From contig CM060732.1 of assembly GCA_030704615.1 (NCBI GenBank), positions 80,127,171-80,191,170 of the forward strand: a stretch of 64,000 nucleotides of DNA, written 5' to 3'. Positions 23,760-33,965 of this stretch are shown piece after piece (within the stretch, counting starts at the first letter, position 1; every line of letters begins with the position of its first letter). The position numbers were made by a program, and so were the translations under genes. Below the pieces are notes generated by a model. The model was not told the DNA's origin. It worked only from the letters and a program-made list of their open reading frames with translations, and did not search any database. This stretch comes from Takakia lepidozioides (lineage: Eukaryota; Streptophyta; Takakiopsida; Takakiales; Takakiaceae).

Positions 23760-25500
23760 CCGGGAGAGATCACAGACTCTATTGTTTTCCCATCTACAAC
23801 TCAGCTAGATGAGGTTGTTGTGATGGTGAGAGCAGGAATATGAAGCTGCTCTTTATACGTTGTTTGAAGCTACAGTCAAATTGGCCTACCAGTGGGTGAT
23901 CGCCATGGTGGCTAGCTGATTTGACTTAGTCCGGGGTGAGAGAAACGAGCTGAGAGAGAGAGGTTAGTCAAAGTTGTCGCCTTCGTTTTCATCCATATCC
24001 GACTGATGTTTCATCCAACAGTGCTTTGATTGGCTCAGGTTTTCGAAGGATGATGCTATTTGTCATCCATGGGGGCGTAGTCAGTGTCAAGTACGCGTGG
24101 TGCGATCCGTCAACAATCTCCGCGCTCAGCACTCCTGCTTTGACTGCAGGTATCCAACTCAGTCTCTGGACGCCTGCACTCCTCTTTGAAGAGACTATGG
24201 TCCATGCGAGACTCGGTGCACACCACAGTGGACCTGCCAGGTTGAATTGGGAATACTTGAACACACCCTAAGTAATTTAGTTATAGTAACGAAGTGTATA
24301 AGACTGATCACATGAGCACTAGATTGGTCATGCCAGAAGGAGTTTGATACTTGAGATCAAAGTTGTAATTTCTAGAAAAATACTCACTAGAGTGACTGGT
24401 GCACTGGAAATATGACAACAGGTATCAATTTAGGCTGTTACATCCGAAAAAGTAGCATTTCAAGGTCATATTTAATGGCAGAAATGGTGAATTGAAATCT
24501 TGTTTGACATCCAGTGTTCAAGATTGGCTGTCATAGTTAGAAAGACTTAAGATGCAGGTTTGGTTAATGTTAAAGCAACATCAACCGTTCAGCAGAGCTA
24601 GCGGCACATTGGACTCTAGATAGTCATTGCACTGTCGTTTTCAGGTCCGGAAGAGGCCGCCTGTGAAGTCCAGGGGCTAGTGTAGTATTCTGGACATTGA
24701 AGCTGAACCTGATTCAAGGATGTAAGACGACCGTCCCCTGATCTGTACTCATTTGTGCTGGCAAGCTGGGGACAGCCTGTGGACTTTTCTGGTCAAGAGC
24801 TCGTCAAACATCTCAAGCTGAGCACTGCAAGTTAAAAGACGCTGCAACCATTCGCATATTTTTTTACTTCATCTAACGTCACTTGAGTAAGTTAAATTCA
24901 GAGAGCTCTTGATCATGTTGTTAATTTCTCAGCCATCTTGTAGACAACTGGTTCTTAATCAGATATAAATGTACCTACACAATCCTCGAGATCTATCAAT
25001 ACAACAGAGGAATTTTATTTAACATGCTCAGATGTCAATTGGCCTGCGAGGTCTGATCAACGTCCTAGCACATCTGGCTAACATTAAAAAGATTTGGAGA
25101 ATGATAGTCAATGGAAACTTTGATAATTATCTACTGTCATTCTGGTGACTCGGATTATAATATGACTGTGGTGTTGCAAAAGACCATGTACATAAAACAA
25201 GGCAGTTGCAGAGTTTACAGAGAAAAATTTGTGAAACGTTTCATCGTAGGTTCAAGCAGTTGCCTTTCAATCTTCAAATGTGACCATATATTTTCTTGGT
25301 CACCTCTTAAGAAGCCTGCCACTACCCACTAGGATTAAATTGCCACCACTACGTAACACCGATGTGAGGTCTGTTTTTGAGCAGGCTAGCTAGTACGTCA
25401 CGGAAAGCTAATGGAATCTCATAGATTTGCTAACCCTATGCTTGATAACAACTTCAATAGAATAGTACACTTGATTTCTATCCTAGAATATAGCCCTATC
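23760..25500. other. Intergenic region between PAL and the Dof-like gene
   Basis: No supported gene. A minus-strand open frame at 23989-24264 has no recognisable domain and could be chance. The remainder is AT-rich with no repeat structure that I could see. Confidence 0.5.
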
Positions 25501-25501
25501 C

Positions 25502-26137
25502 TCAATATGGATCCATATCGTTGGTGAGATTCATGGTCGCTCTTAGCTGCCGCAGACGAAATAGCTTTTCATGGATAGATAGTTCTTCCCCCGAGGCATT
25601 GTGTGTGGCCATGCCAGCCTGGACCTTCATATGATACGCAGCTTTCTTCTTGGGGCTGACAGGCTGAGGTATCAGACCAGCCTTCTTTTGAGTTGATGCA
25701 GCAGCCTGAGATATGCCTGTAGTAAAATCAGGTTCTGCAACTGGTACGACATCACCATGCATGCCTCTGCGTCTTTTGCGCAATTGTCCACCCAAAGTGA
25801 ACGTGAATTTCTCGCAATGTCCACTCTGACATATATAGCGAGGTTGACCTTTCGCCCCATTGTTGAAATACAGGAATTTGATCTTATCCGAGAAACAACG
25901 CGGGCAACACTTATCACCTGAGTGGTCCGTAGAGGTACTTGGAAGCTGGGTGTCTTCAGGCTCTCTCCTTCGTGTCCTTCGATTTGTCGTTTCTCGACCA
26001 GAACCGGTCACTGATCCTTTGCGCTCCAGAACATACTCCGAAAAATCGGTCTCGCCCACCTGGTGGCCGTAGTATCCATGTCCAGTATCGCAAACCCTCC
26101 CGCGAGTCATAATATTCAGCACGACTCTGGGATCCAA
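25502..26137 (-). CDS. Divergent Dof-type zinc-finger protein, 211 aa
   Basis: A single-exon minus-strand frame. Residues 78-121 resemble the plant-specific Dof DNA-binding finger: CPRC, then KF.Y.NN....QPRY.C, then KFTFT.GGQLRKRR. The first three ligands keep the Dof spacing (C78, C81, then C103 after 21 residues). The fourth Cys is displaced, with C-x4-C (C103 to C108) instead of C-x2-C. The usual Trp and the NVPVGGG tail are also lost, replaced by a basic KRRRG stretch. The N-terminus has a Thr/Arg-rich segment and the C-terminus a predicted helix (IHEKLFRLRQLRATMNL). It is probably a nuclear DNA-binding protein, but the altered finger makes DNA binding uncertain. A related zinc-ribbon type is the alternative. 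Confidence 0.65.
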   Translation of the reverse strand: MDPRVVLNIMTRGRVCDTGHGYYGHQVGETDFSEYVLERKGSVTGSGRETTNRRTRRREPEDTQLPSTSTDHSGDKCCPRCFSDKIKFLYFNNGAKGQPRYICQSGHCEKFTFTLGGQLRKRRRGMHGDVVPVAEPDFTTGISQAAASTQKKAGLIPQPVSPKKKAAYHMKVQAGMATHNASGEELSIHEKLFRLRQLRATMNLTNDMDPY

Positions 26138-26744
26138 TCAATTGTTTGATTCTACAGTGCAACAGTCCCTTCAGAAGTAGACAGAGATGTCTGCTAGTTG
26201 CAAGAAGCTGGATAAGATTATGAAAGAGAGACGATCTCGCGGATCTTAGAGTGCAACAGCACAACAATCGCGTACATATACATAGAGGAAAAAAGAAAGG
26301 CTCCTTCTTTCTCATCACCTATTTCGGGGTTTCCGTTCCTATTTTCAGATAAAAGAAAAAAAAAAGTTAGAAAAATAACCCTTTTGGGGCCGCTTTCTCA
26401 GCACGTTTCGCAGCAGAAACAGAAAAACAGACCAAAAACAAATAGACACTGCCTTTAAGTAGTGTAGATTGAATTGTAGTGAACATCTGCCCAGAAGATT
26501 CTCACCACCATTCCTACATGCATCGAAGAGCGAAGACAACCCACAATCGTAGTCTACCAGTTTGTATTGAGTAATTCGTGTTCAATTGAAAGACTCTAGA
26601 CTGCCTTGCAAGCTCAAAGAGAGATTTGAAATCATGCAGACTCCCACATGACAACGTATGGAACACTCGCTGAATCCATTGTTGATTGTTTCCAGGTAGG
26701 ACAGCCAAAGGCTTCAGTTTATGTCAGCCCCCACAAAGATGAAC

Positions 26745-27030
26745 TACAGTCTTGAAAACATTCACTGTTACCTTCACAGCTGCAGTAAGGGAGGATCCAT
26801 TTCAAGTCAAGAGGATGAGTGCTCCATATGTCACACATTCTTATGCTCAGGGGCAAAGGATGTTGAAGCTGGAGGTCTCAACTCCACTGCCAGTGAGGGG
26901 TGGCTACTTAGTCACCGTCACCGCCCCTCCCACTGCTGTCTTAGCTCCTCCATCTTCCTACATGCTGTTCCCTGCCCAGGCAGGCACACCTGGTGTAAAG
27001 CTGTCTGGATTCACATTGGAGAGTAATCTC
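26745..27030 (+). pseudogene. Glyoxal oxidase C-terminal (DUF1929-like) fragment
   Basis: An open plus-strand stretch resembles the C-terminal immunoglobulin-like domain of glyoxal oxidases: KTFTVTFTAAV, SAPYVTHSYAQGQRMLKLEV, then GGYLVTVTAPPTAVLAPP..YMLFPAQAGTPG. The sequence just upstream (VYVSPHKDE, in another frame) matches the preceding YSPPYLDP-type motif, so there is at least one frameshift. Nothing upstream encodes the catalytic middle of the enzyme. It complements the N-terminal pseudogene piece at 1866-2656 and has the same orientation. Confidence 0.75.
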
Positions 27031-28250
27031 ACATTCCATCAGCTGCAGGTGCACAATGAAGGGTAGAACATGGAACACTTATCTAAATACAATCATCTAC
27101 AGGGTTTCCGCCATATACAGAGCGTTCACAACCGCTCCAATGTTAGTATCACAACCTTTCAATTTGGGCTGTCCAAATACTGCAAAGCAGTGGGACAATT
27201 GCCCCTTAAGGCCTCAAAGCGCTATACATCAAAAAGTGTCTGTATCTCATTTCTCTCCCTTGAACAATCGTCAATTGAAAGGGAGGTAGAAATCACTGCC
27301 AGTGCCACAGCAAGAACGATAATACTCGTCACTCAGTCAGCTTTGTTGTTGTGTATATCACTACAAGACAATCTGTTGTCGGGCACCAGTGGCAACTGGG
27401 TGGAGGTGATACAACTGTTTTTGAGATGATCTCAACATACGAGTTCAACAGTCCCATTCGGACAGCACAGCTTTGTCATATGACTTTGAAAAAAAGAAGT
27501 TTCAGTGCATGTACTCAAAACCTAATTTGCTAGGCTACGTGTACTCCTCAATGTGTCAGGTGTGGGGTGAGCCCACCAAGAAAGAATATCATTCTCAAAC
27601 CAATTGCCATGCTCATGCACAGCACGTAACTATCGAGGGAGAGAATGTACTCATAACACATTGTTGCAGTAGCTTTGCGGACATAAACCCCAAGCCCAGA
27701 TTCGGCAACAGACACTGCCTTTGTGAAGAGCTCACTCCAGTAGTGGGACTTACCGTGAGGTAAACAACAAACACCAATTATACGAGAGAGTAGAATGTAC
27801 CAATGAGACATTTGCAGTTGCAGCAATGTTCCAGAGAGAAAGAGAGAGAATATACTCATGAGGCGTTGTTGCCATCGTAGCCTTGTTGTGGCCCAAGTGT
27901 TAAGCATGCAACTGCCCGCTTGAGTGGAGGGGCTGCCCCCAAGCAGTAGGGATCCGCGTGTTACCATTCAGAGACCATCACTCCATAGGAGCTGCAGGGA
28001 ATGGCCTGTGTAGGCATATCCTAAAGAAGGAGACCCCTTCTCTCCAACTAAATCAAATGTACTACCTTTACTCAAAGCAATCTGGCATGTAGGGGAGGGG
28101 TCACAAGGCTGGTCTTGCTTCACAGAGACGTTAAACATCTACTCCCATGGGCAGGGACAGCGAGAGACAGAAAGGATCAGACCAAAGAACTTACATTTTA
28201 CAAGCTTAACAATTTAAGTGTAAACAAGACCATTGGTTCTTACATGCTTC
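27031..28250. other. Intergenic, no gene recognised
   Basis: Several short open frames on both strands lack domains. Two similar segments near 27650-27680 and 27850-27885 (around TGTTGC.GTAGC and GAGAGAATATACTCAT) hint at a small degenerate duplication. Part of the region next to 28250 should be the 3' UTR of the XS-RING gene. Confidence 0.5.
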
Positions 28251-31200
28251 TCAATAGTAGATGAGGGGTGGCATCTTTTTCGGTTTGGTCTTTTGGACAG
28301 TGTTGCATGTTGGGCACTTCTTGCTCTTTTTGAGCTTAGTCCAGATATTATGGGAACATGGATAGCAGACATTGCAATGCTTGCACTCTTCATAAAGAGC
28401 ACGAAACCTTGTTTTGTCGAAAGCCTCAAAGCAGACAATGCACGTCAATTGACTTTCATCCAGCTGTTGGATATGAGATTCCTGCACCAGAAGCCACAAC
28501 TTTGTTAGAAAGACTGCACCTACTTTCTTAGGACCGGGAAGGCGATGCATTAAATCGACATTAGTGCCTCCTCAAACTGTAATTGTGCTTCTCCCTGTTC
28601 ACAGTGGCACTTTCAATGGTTACCAACATTTCGGTGGTGCAGTTCTTCCCCTACATACTATAAATTCCGTGAGATAAAATTAAGGGATCACATAGCATAT
28701 TCTCCACAACAAGCCTATGTAATGTACACCATGCAGTGCGGCCACAGGCATCTCTTGGAAGCTCTCATAGCAACATCTACATGCATATATGCATCATGTA
28801 AAGAACGAGAATCCTGCTGCATTACTCTACATGGTGAAGATCTCTTTTCCCCTCAGCCCTATCTCAATGGAACAAAGCTAATGCCCTCAATCCTTGCTGA
28901 TGAGCAATTCAAAGTAGTTCTGAATGAGCCCCTTGAAATACCAATGTACTCAGCCTACGAGTCAATGTAACAACAGACAGATACTTAGGACATCCATGCA
29001 TACATCACACACTTATACCTGCTCAGATTCTTGTTTCCGGCGGAGAGTTTCCGCCATGGCATCCTTGGCTTCTTTCTTCAGGGCTTCTTGCTGCGTCAAT
29101 TGACTTTGAAGCAGCTCCTCTCTTTCCCTCTGCTTCTCAGTCTTCAACTGGCGCAGTGCAACAGAAATAAGTTACATACTTACCAGAACACACTGGAATG
29201 AGCATCGATCCCCTACCTGACACTTGAGGCCTAGTGTTTGTTTGGGAGCCACCAACCTTCATAATCTCTCCTTGCTGTTGTTCCTCGAGTTTTTTCTCCA
29301 TGGCCTGCTTCTTCTCCTCCAGCTTTTGAAGCCTATCCTCAATAGCTGCCCGTAACTCTGAGTCCTGCTTCATTTGTTCCATGGCAAGCACTTGCCGCTG
29401 CTGTGCTAGTTTTTTCCTGGCAGAGCATTCCATTGTGTTAGATGCTGAAATTGGGGTCTACTTCCTGTTACGAACCAAAGCTTGCCAGTAGAGAGAACTG
29501 TACTTCTCTGCTGCCCTGTACATTAGGAGAGTAGAGTGTTGAGGCTGCTCATTCTTGGCAAAGGTATGAAGCTAGATCAGGCCACTACCTGAAGCACTCC
29601 CTCTTTGAGCAGAGATTTACAGCTGGAGGAGTTTGCTGATGTTTCTTTGTTTGTTACGAGGTTTATCCCATAAGCACTTCAGGCTTCCTCTGGACGTCGT
29701 AAGGTCCCTTCCTGTTTTCCTTTCTCTCTCTGTTTAAAGTACCGCTTCATTTCTGCTTTTCCCCTTAGATTTCCAAAATTATGCATGATCTATAATAATC
29801 TGGTTGCAGGGATCAAAATTTTATTTACAAGAGCTGTTGAGATCATACTAGAAAGCATAATATTGATTCAAGCATGGATCTTGTACCCGCTTATCTTTAA
29901 AACTGCAGCAAGTTTGACCATACTGTGGGTTTTGTGTAACTTACTGGTGATTTTCTAACTTTTGATTGATGCCCTCTTGCAGCTTGCTGACCTCCTTGGC
30001 CTGGACCAGGCTCTCCTCTTCCAATTTAGCTTTATACTCCTCCAGTTTCATTCGGACCGCCTCCTCTTTCTTCCGAGCCTCATGTTTTCGGGAGGAAATC
30101 TCTTGCCTGATGCTGGTTCTCCTCAGAATCAGCTGTTCCCAGATCTCCCATCACAGAAGTTGTCAATGAGCATGGCTTTACTAAGGTGCCCACCAAGTTA
30201 CAGACCACAGACTGCTTTAAAACGAAAAAAGGAGTTTTGTAGTTGTCTATCGCATACAGATGCTTCTCAAAATGTATGCTTACGTCTTCTTTGTGTTTGT
30301 TTTGAGCCTTCTGCTCACGCTGTTTGCCAACTTCAATCTCTTGGTCAATTGATTTGACCTTCTCACTCCACTCGCCGAAGCCACTGCGATTGACCTCAAG
30401 CTTTTGAGCTTGCTGCAGTTTTTCTCTTTCCAGTTCCATCAGCCTTGCCTGTGCCTCTTCTCTGACCTGCATGCATGCAATCTGTTAATACCTCTGAAAT
30501 GTCCAGCACTAGGCCTTGTTCACAAAGGATCAATAACAGACAAGAAATCAAAAGAGGAATGACCCCCACCTTTTGCCGTTGCTTTTTCGGGATTACGACT
30601 TTTTCATTATAGCTCTCAATTGACCACCGCTTGACAATCTTCCGATTAGGATCAATCTCCCGCATGTCCACTGGCGATGCAAGATACCCATATAGAATTC
30701 GTTTGCCATCCGCAGCCACCAGGTTGGGGGTGTCCCACCCTTGCATTGTCCACAGGTTCCTACCAGGGGGCTTCACCTGCACGAAGTCACATGGAGAGAA
30801 GAAAATGCCTGTCAGAACCAATGTAACTCAAAGCCCAAAGGAGGTCAAATCCTCTTCTGAGAGAATGCAGCGATTGGAGGGGGAAGCTGAGAGAATCGAG
30901 TTGTGATCGAGAGAGTGTTACTGGAAGGCAGAGATTATTATCAACCGAAGAAACACAGGATAATTGCAGAAAAGAGGATGATGCGCCATCCAAGGCAAGG
31001 GTAATGAAGTTCATGTGTGTGCGCATGTGAGACATACAGAGGAATAGCCTTACTTCAAGCCACGTCTGTCTCCCTCGACCATTTCGCTCCAACCGAGTGC
31101 TCAGATTTTCAGCATCCAGATACCCTTCGTCTGTTGATGGAAATGTCACAATACTTTTTCCTCTATGCCCATGTGGCCCATACAAACATAGGACCCGGCC

Positions 31201-32223
31201 GTAGTCCTGATCCTTCATGCTCTTAAGAAAATGGCGAATCTCGTCATTCTCCAACCCCTTCCACTTCTTGCTCTCCTCATCAAATATCACCCGTGTGTTT
31301 TCAATGATTACTACTGGCGGCCAGGCAATTGACTTGTCCACAAACATTGTAGTTGCACCTGGACCTGGAAGAGCAGCCTTGATATCGCCAGCTCTCTCAT
31401 CTTCCAATTTCCTTGGAGGGCATTGTACCTCCATCTCCCTGTAAGGTGAGAATCTTTGAGCATCCTTGGATAGAGATCTTTGCTTAGCCTTTCCATAATC
31501 CCCCTTGTCTCTCTCCCTTGAAGACGTTACCTCCTGTCGTCCCGGGGGAGAGCAACTCCTATTTTTCTGTCTCGAATGCCTGCCCGGCTCACTTTGTGGC
31601 TCTGTTTCTCGCTGCGTGGAGTGCTTGCTCATAGAGTCCCATTCCGACCCCTTGTCTCTCTGCCTTGAAGACCTTACCTCCTGTCGTCCTCGAGGAGAGC
31701 AACTCCTATTTTTCTGTCTCGAATGCCTGCCCAGCTCACTATGTGGCTCTGCTTCTCGCTGCCTGGAGTGCCTGCGCTTAGAGTCCCATTCCGCTCCCTT
31801 GTCACTCTCCCTTGAAGGCGCTACCTCCTCTCGCCCTCGTGGAGAGCAACTCCTATTTCTCTGCCTCGAATACCTGCCCAGCTGACTTTGTGGCTCTCTT
31901 TCTCGCTCCCTGGAGTGCCTGCGCTTAGAGTCCCATTCCGATCCCCTGTCACTCTCCCTTGAAGGCCCCACCTCCTCTCGCCCTCGTGGAGAGCAACTCC
32001 AATTTCTCTGCCTCGAATACCTGCCCAGCTGACTTTGTGGCTCTGTTTCTCGCTCCCTGGAGCGCCTGCGCTTAGAGTCCCGTTCCGCTGAAACATCCCT
32101 AGGGCGTTTGCGACCATACTTGTCATTTCTGAAGAGGTCCCTCTCTTCCTCCCTCCGTTCTTTCCTTAAGACAACGCTCTGTTCACCCCTCTCCTCCGCC
32201 GCAATTTTCAACGAAGACTGCAT
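28251..32223 (-). CDS. XS-domain, coiled-coil and RING-finger protein, about 744 aa
   Basis: Seven coding exons on the minus strand join in phase: 31054-32223, 30570-30776, 30284-30466, 29945-30099, 29257-29416, 29019-29147 and 28251-28481, with a stop at 28251 (745 codons including the stop). The acceptor at 30099/30100 (GAG) is the weakest choice. The N-terminus (residues about 30-270) is Arg/Ser-rich with four 49-residue repeats. An XS domain covers about residues 298-459, beginning IAWPPVVIIENTRVIFDEE, with YGPHGHRGKSIVTF, GYLDAENL and then ILYGYLASPVDM in exon 2. A long Glu/Lys-rich coiled coil follows, and a RING finger ends the protein (C682IVC, ECKHCNVCYPC, CPTC). XS domains occur in SGS3 and the FDM/IDN2 proteins of RNA silencing and RNA-directed DNA methylation, where they bind double-stranded RNA. 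The RING suggests ubiquitin-ligase activity. Confidence 0.85.
31490..32085 (-). repeat. Four in-frame 147-bp repeats encoding an RS-rich domain
   Basis: Within the first coding exon, a unit of about 147 bp (49 codons) recurs four times: DSKRR(H/R)S.(E/Q)RE.EPQS, LGR.SRQ.NRSCSP.GR and a (E/R)(S/R)DKG.EW end. All units stay in frame and differ mainly by substitutions, so the array is coding. The content resembles SR-type nuclear speckle proteins. Confidence 0.9.
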
Positions 32224-32234
32224 TGAACTCACCT

Positions 32235-32395
32235 GAAAATATCGAATTGCATTGACCAAGACACAAACACGGGATTACAACGGTAGGCTACTCAGAACCT
32301 CTGATTCTATGCTCCAGCACAGCGTGTAAGTAAACGTAGCTCAAAAACCTCGTCAAACGCTACCGAAAAGAAGACAGAGAATCACCTGCGTTGCG
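32235..32395 (-). promoter_or_regulatory. Probable 5' UTR intron and leader of the XS-RING gene
   Basis: On the minus strand, TATTTTCAG at about 32241-32233 gives an acceptor nine bases before the ATG at 32223, and CGCAACGCAG|GTGATT near 32386 gives a matching donor. This places the start codon in exon 2 with a non-coding exon 1 to its right. Inferred from splice motifs only. Confidence 0.4.
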
Positions 32396-32726
32396 ACTGA
32401 GGAACGCTACCGTAAGAACTGAGATAATATAATGACAGCAACACAACCGAGGAAGACAAGTCCCAGAGAGAGCGCGAGATCGCAAGAGAGAAACACGGGC
32501 CTTGTATTGTTGGCGAGACGAGCTTTCCCTTCGGTGGGACCGTGAGCCTCTACAGACCTAATACGGTGTCACTACTGCTGAAACCCGAGAAAAACCCTCT
32601 TGATTATGTTAGTACGGTGGAAACGTCACCCCTTCAAGGCGGCTACACGACGACAAAAATGCGGCGGGCCGTCTATATTTTTTCATCTAGTGGATGGATG
32701 GACGTTTGGTTCTTTGAAAATCACTG

Positions 32727-33510
32727 ATTCAATCGGCTATTTCCTTTGTAGTTTAAACGTGTAAACATTCCTCTGGATGAATTTCTGCGGACAGGAGCAA
32801 GGCATCCCCCAAAGTTGGATGTACATATGACTTTCTACAGATGAAATTGTTGGCAGAAAGAGCAGATTGTAATTATAGTCCATGCAAGCCCTGCTGGCAA
32901 ATTGTAATTATAAATTCAATCAGCTATTTTCTTTGAACATTTCTTTCTGGTTTGAACATTCTTCTGGATGAATTTCTGCGGACAGGAGCAAGGCATCCCC
33001 CAGAGTTGGATGTACTTATGCCTTTCTACAGATGAAATTGTTGGCATGAACAGAGAACGAGCAGATTGTAATTATAGTCCATGCAAGCCCTGCTGGCAAA
33101 TTGTAATTATAAATTCAATCAGCTATTTTCTTTGAACATTTCTTTCTGGTTTGAACATTCTTCTGGATGAATTTCTGCGGACAGGAGCAAGGCATCCCCC
33201 AGAGTTGGATGTACTTATGCCTTTCTACAGATGAAATTGTTGGCATGAACAGAGAACGAGCAGATTGTAATTATAGTCCATGCAAGCCCTGCTGGCAAAT
33301 TGTAATTATAAATTCAATCAGCTATTTTCTTTGAACATTTCTTTCTGGTTTGAACATTCTTCTGGATGAATTTCTGCGGACAGGAGCAAGGCATCCCCCA
33401 GAGTTGGATGTACTTATGCCTTTCTACAGATGAAATTGTTGGCATGAACAGAGAACGAGCAGATTGTAATTATAGTCCATGCAAGCCCTGCTGGCAAACT
33501 GTAATTATAA
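32727..33510. repeat. Tandem repeat, about four copies of a 199-bp unit
   Basis: The landmark ATTTCTGCGGACAGGAGCAA starts at 32781, 32972, 33171 and 33370, giving spacings of 191, 199 and 199 bp. Copies 2 to 4 are almost identical; copy 1 is more diverged and shorter. Each unit contains GCAGATTGTAATTATAGTCC and CAAATTGTAATTATAAATTC. Non-coding, and located upstream of the XS-RING gene. Confidence 0.97.
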
Positions 33511-33755
33511 GTTGGTTGTGAAATGATTCACATAATCTGGAAGTTTAAATGTTAAGTAAATGCATTTGTGATTGGTCCAGTATGCCTTTTTTTCTTTTTT
33601 TCTTTTTATTGCTTTCTTTGTTCCAGCCAAGCAAATGTTGAGTGGGTGAAGTAATCCATATATGATTTAGTTAAGAATTATGATATGTTGTGGGTTCCTT
33701 GAAGACGGAAGTGGTAGTTTGTCATGAACGAATCAGATTCAGCGCAGCAATTTTT

Positions 33756-33965
33756 TGCAAATAGTACGAATGGCTACCGCAAGAAATAGTTGTATATTAT
33801 GTTCATCCATTGAAAATTAGGATAGAATCATCCACCTATGTACTTTCATCCCTAATTTATATTTTATTTGGAGAAATTTGGCGATTTCATCCGTTAAAAA
33901 ACAAGACAAAATATTCCATTTCGTTTTTGAGGTCAAATTTTGATGAAAATTCGCCAAGAAAATAA
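33756..33965 (+). repeat. Dispersed repeat, copy 2
   Basis: Matches 5497-5735 in the same orientation, sharing TTAGGATAGAATCATCCAC and TTTTATTTGGAGAAATTTGG. It directly follows the 199-bp tandem array region and has no coding capacity. Confidence 0.6.

Noticed and set aside
23884-23900. CCTACC upstream of PAL as a phenylpropanoid H-box or AC-element
   Set aside because: The spacing required for an H-box is not met and a single hexamer is expected by chance.
32700-33510. CRISPR-like array
   Set aside because: The repeats are long, adjacent 199-bp units with no spacers, and the genome is plant.
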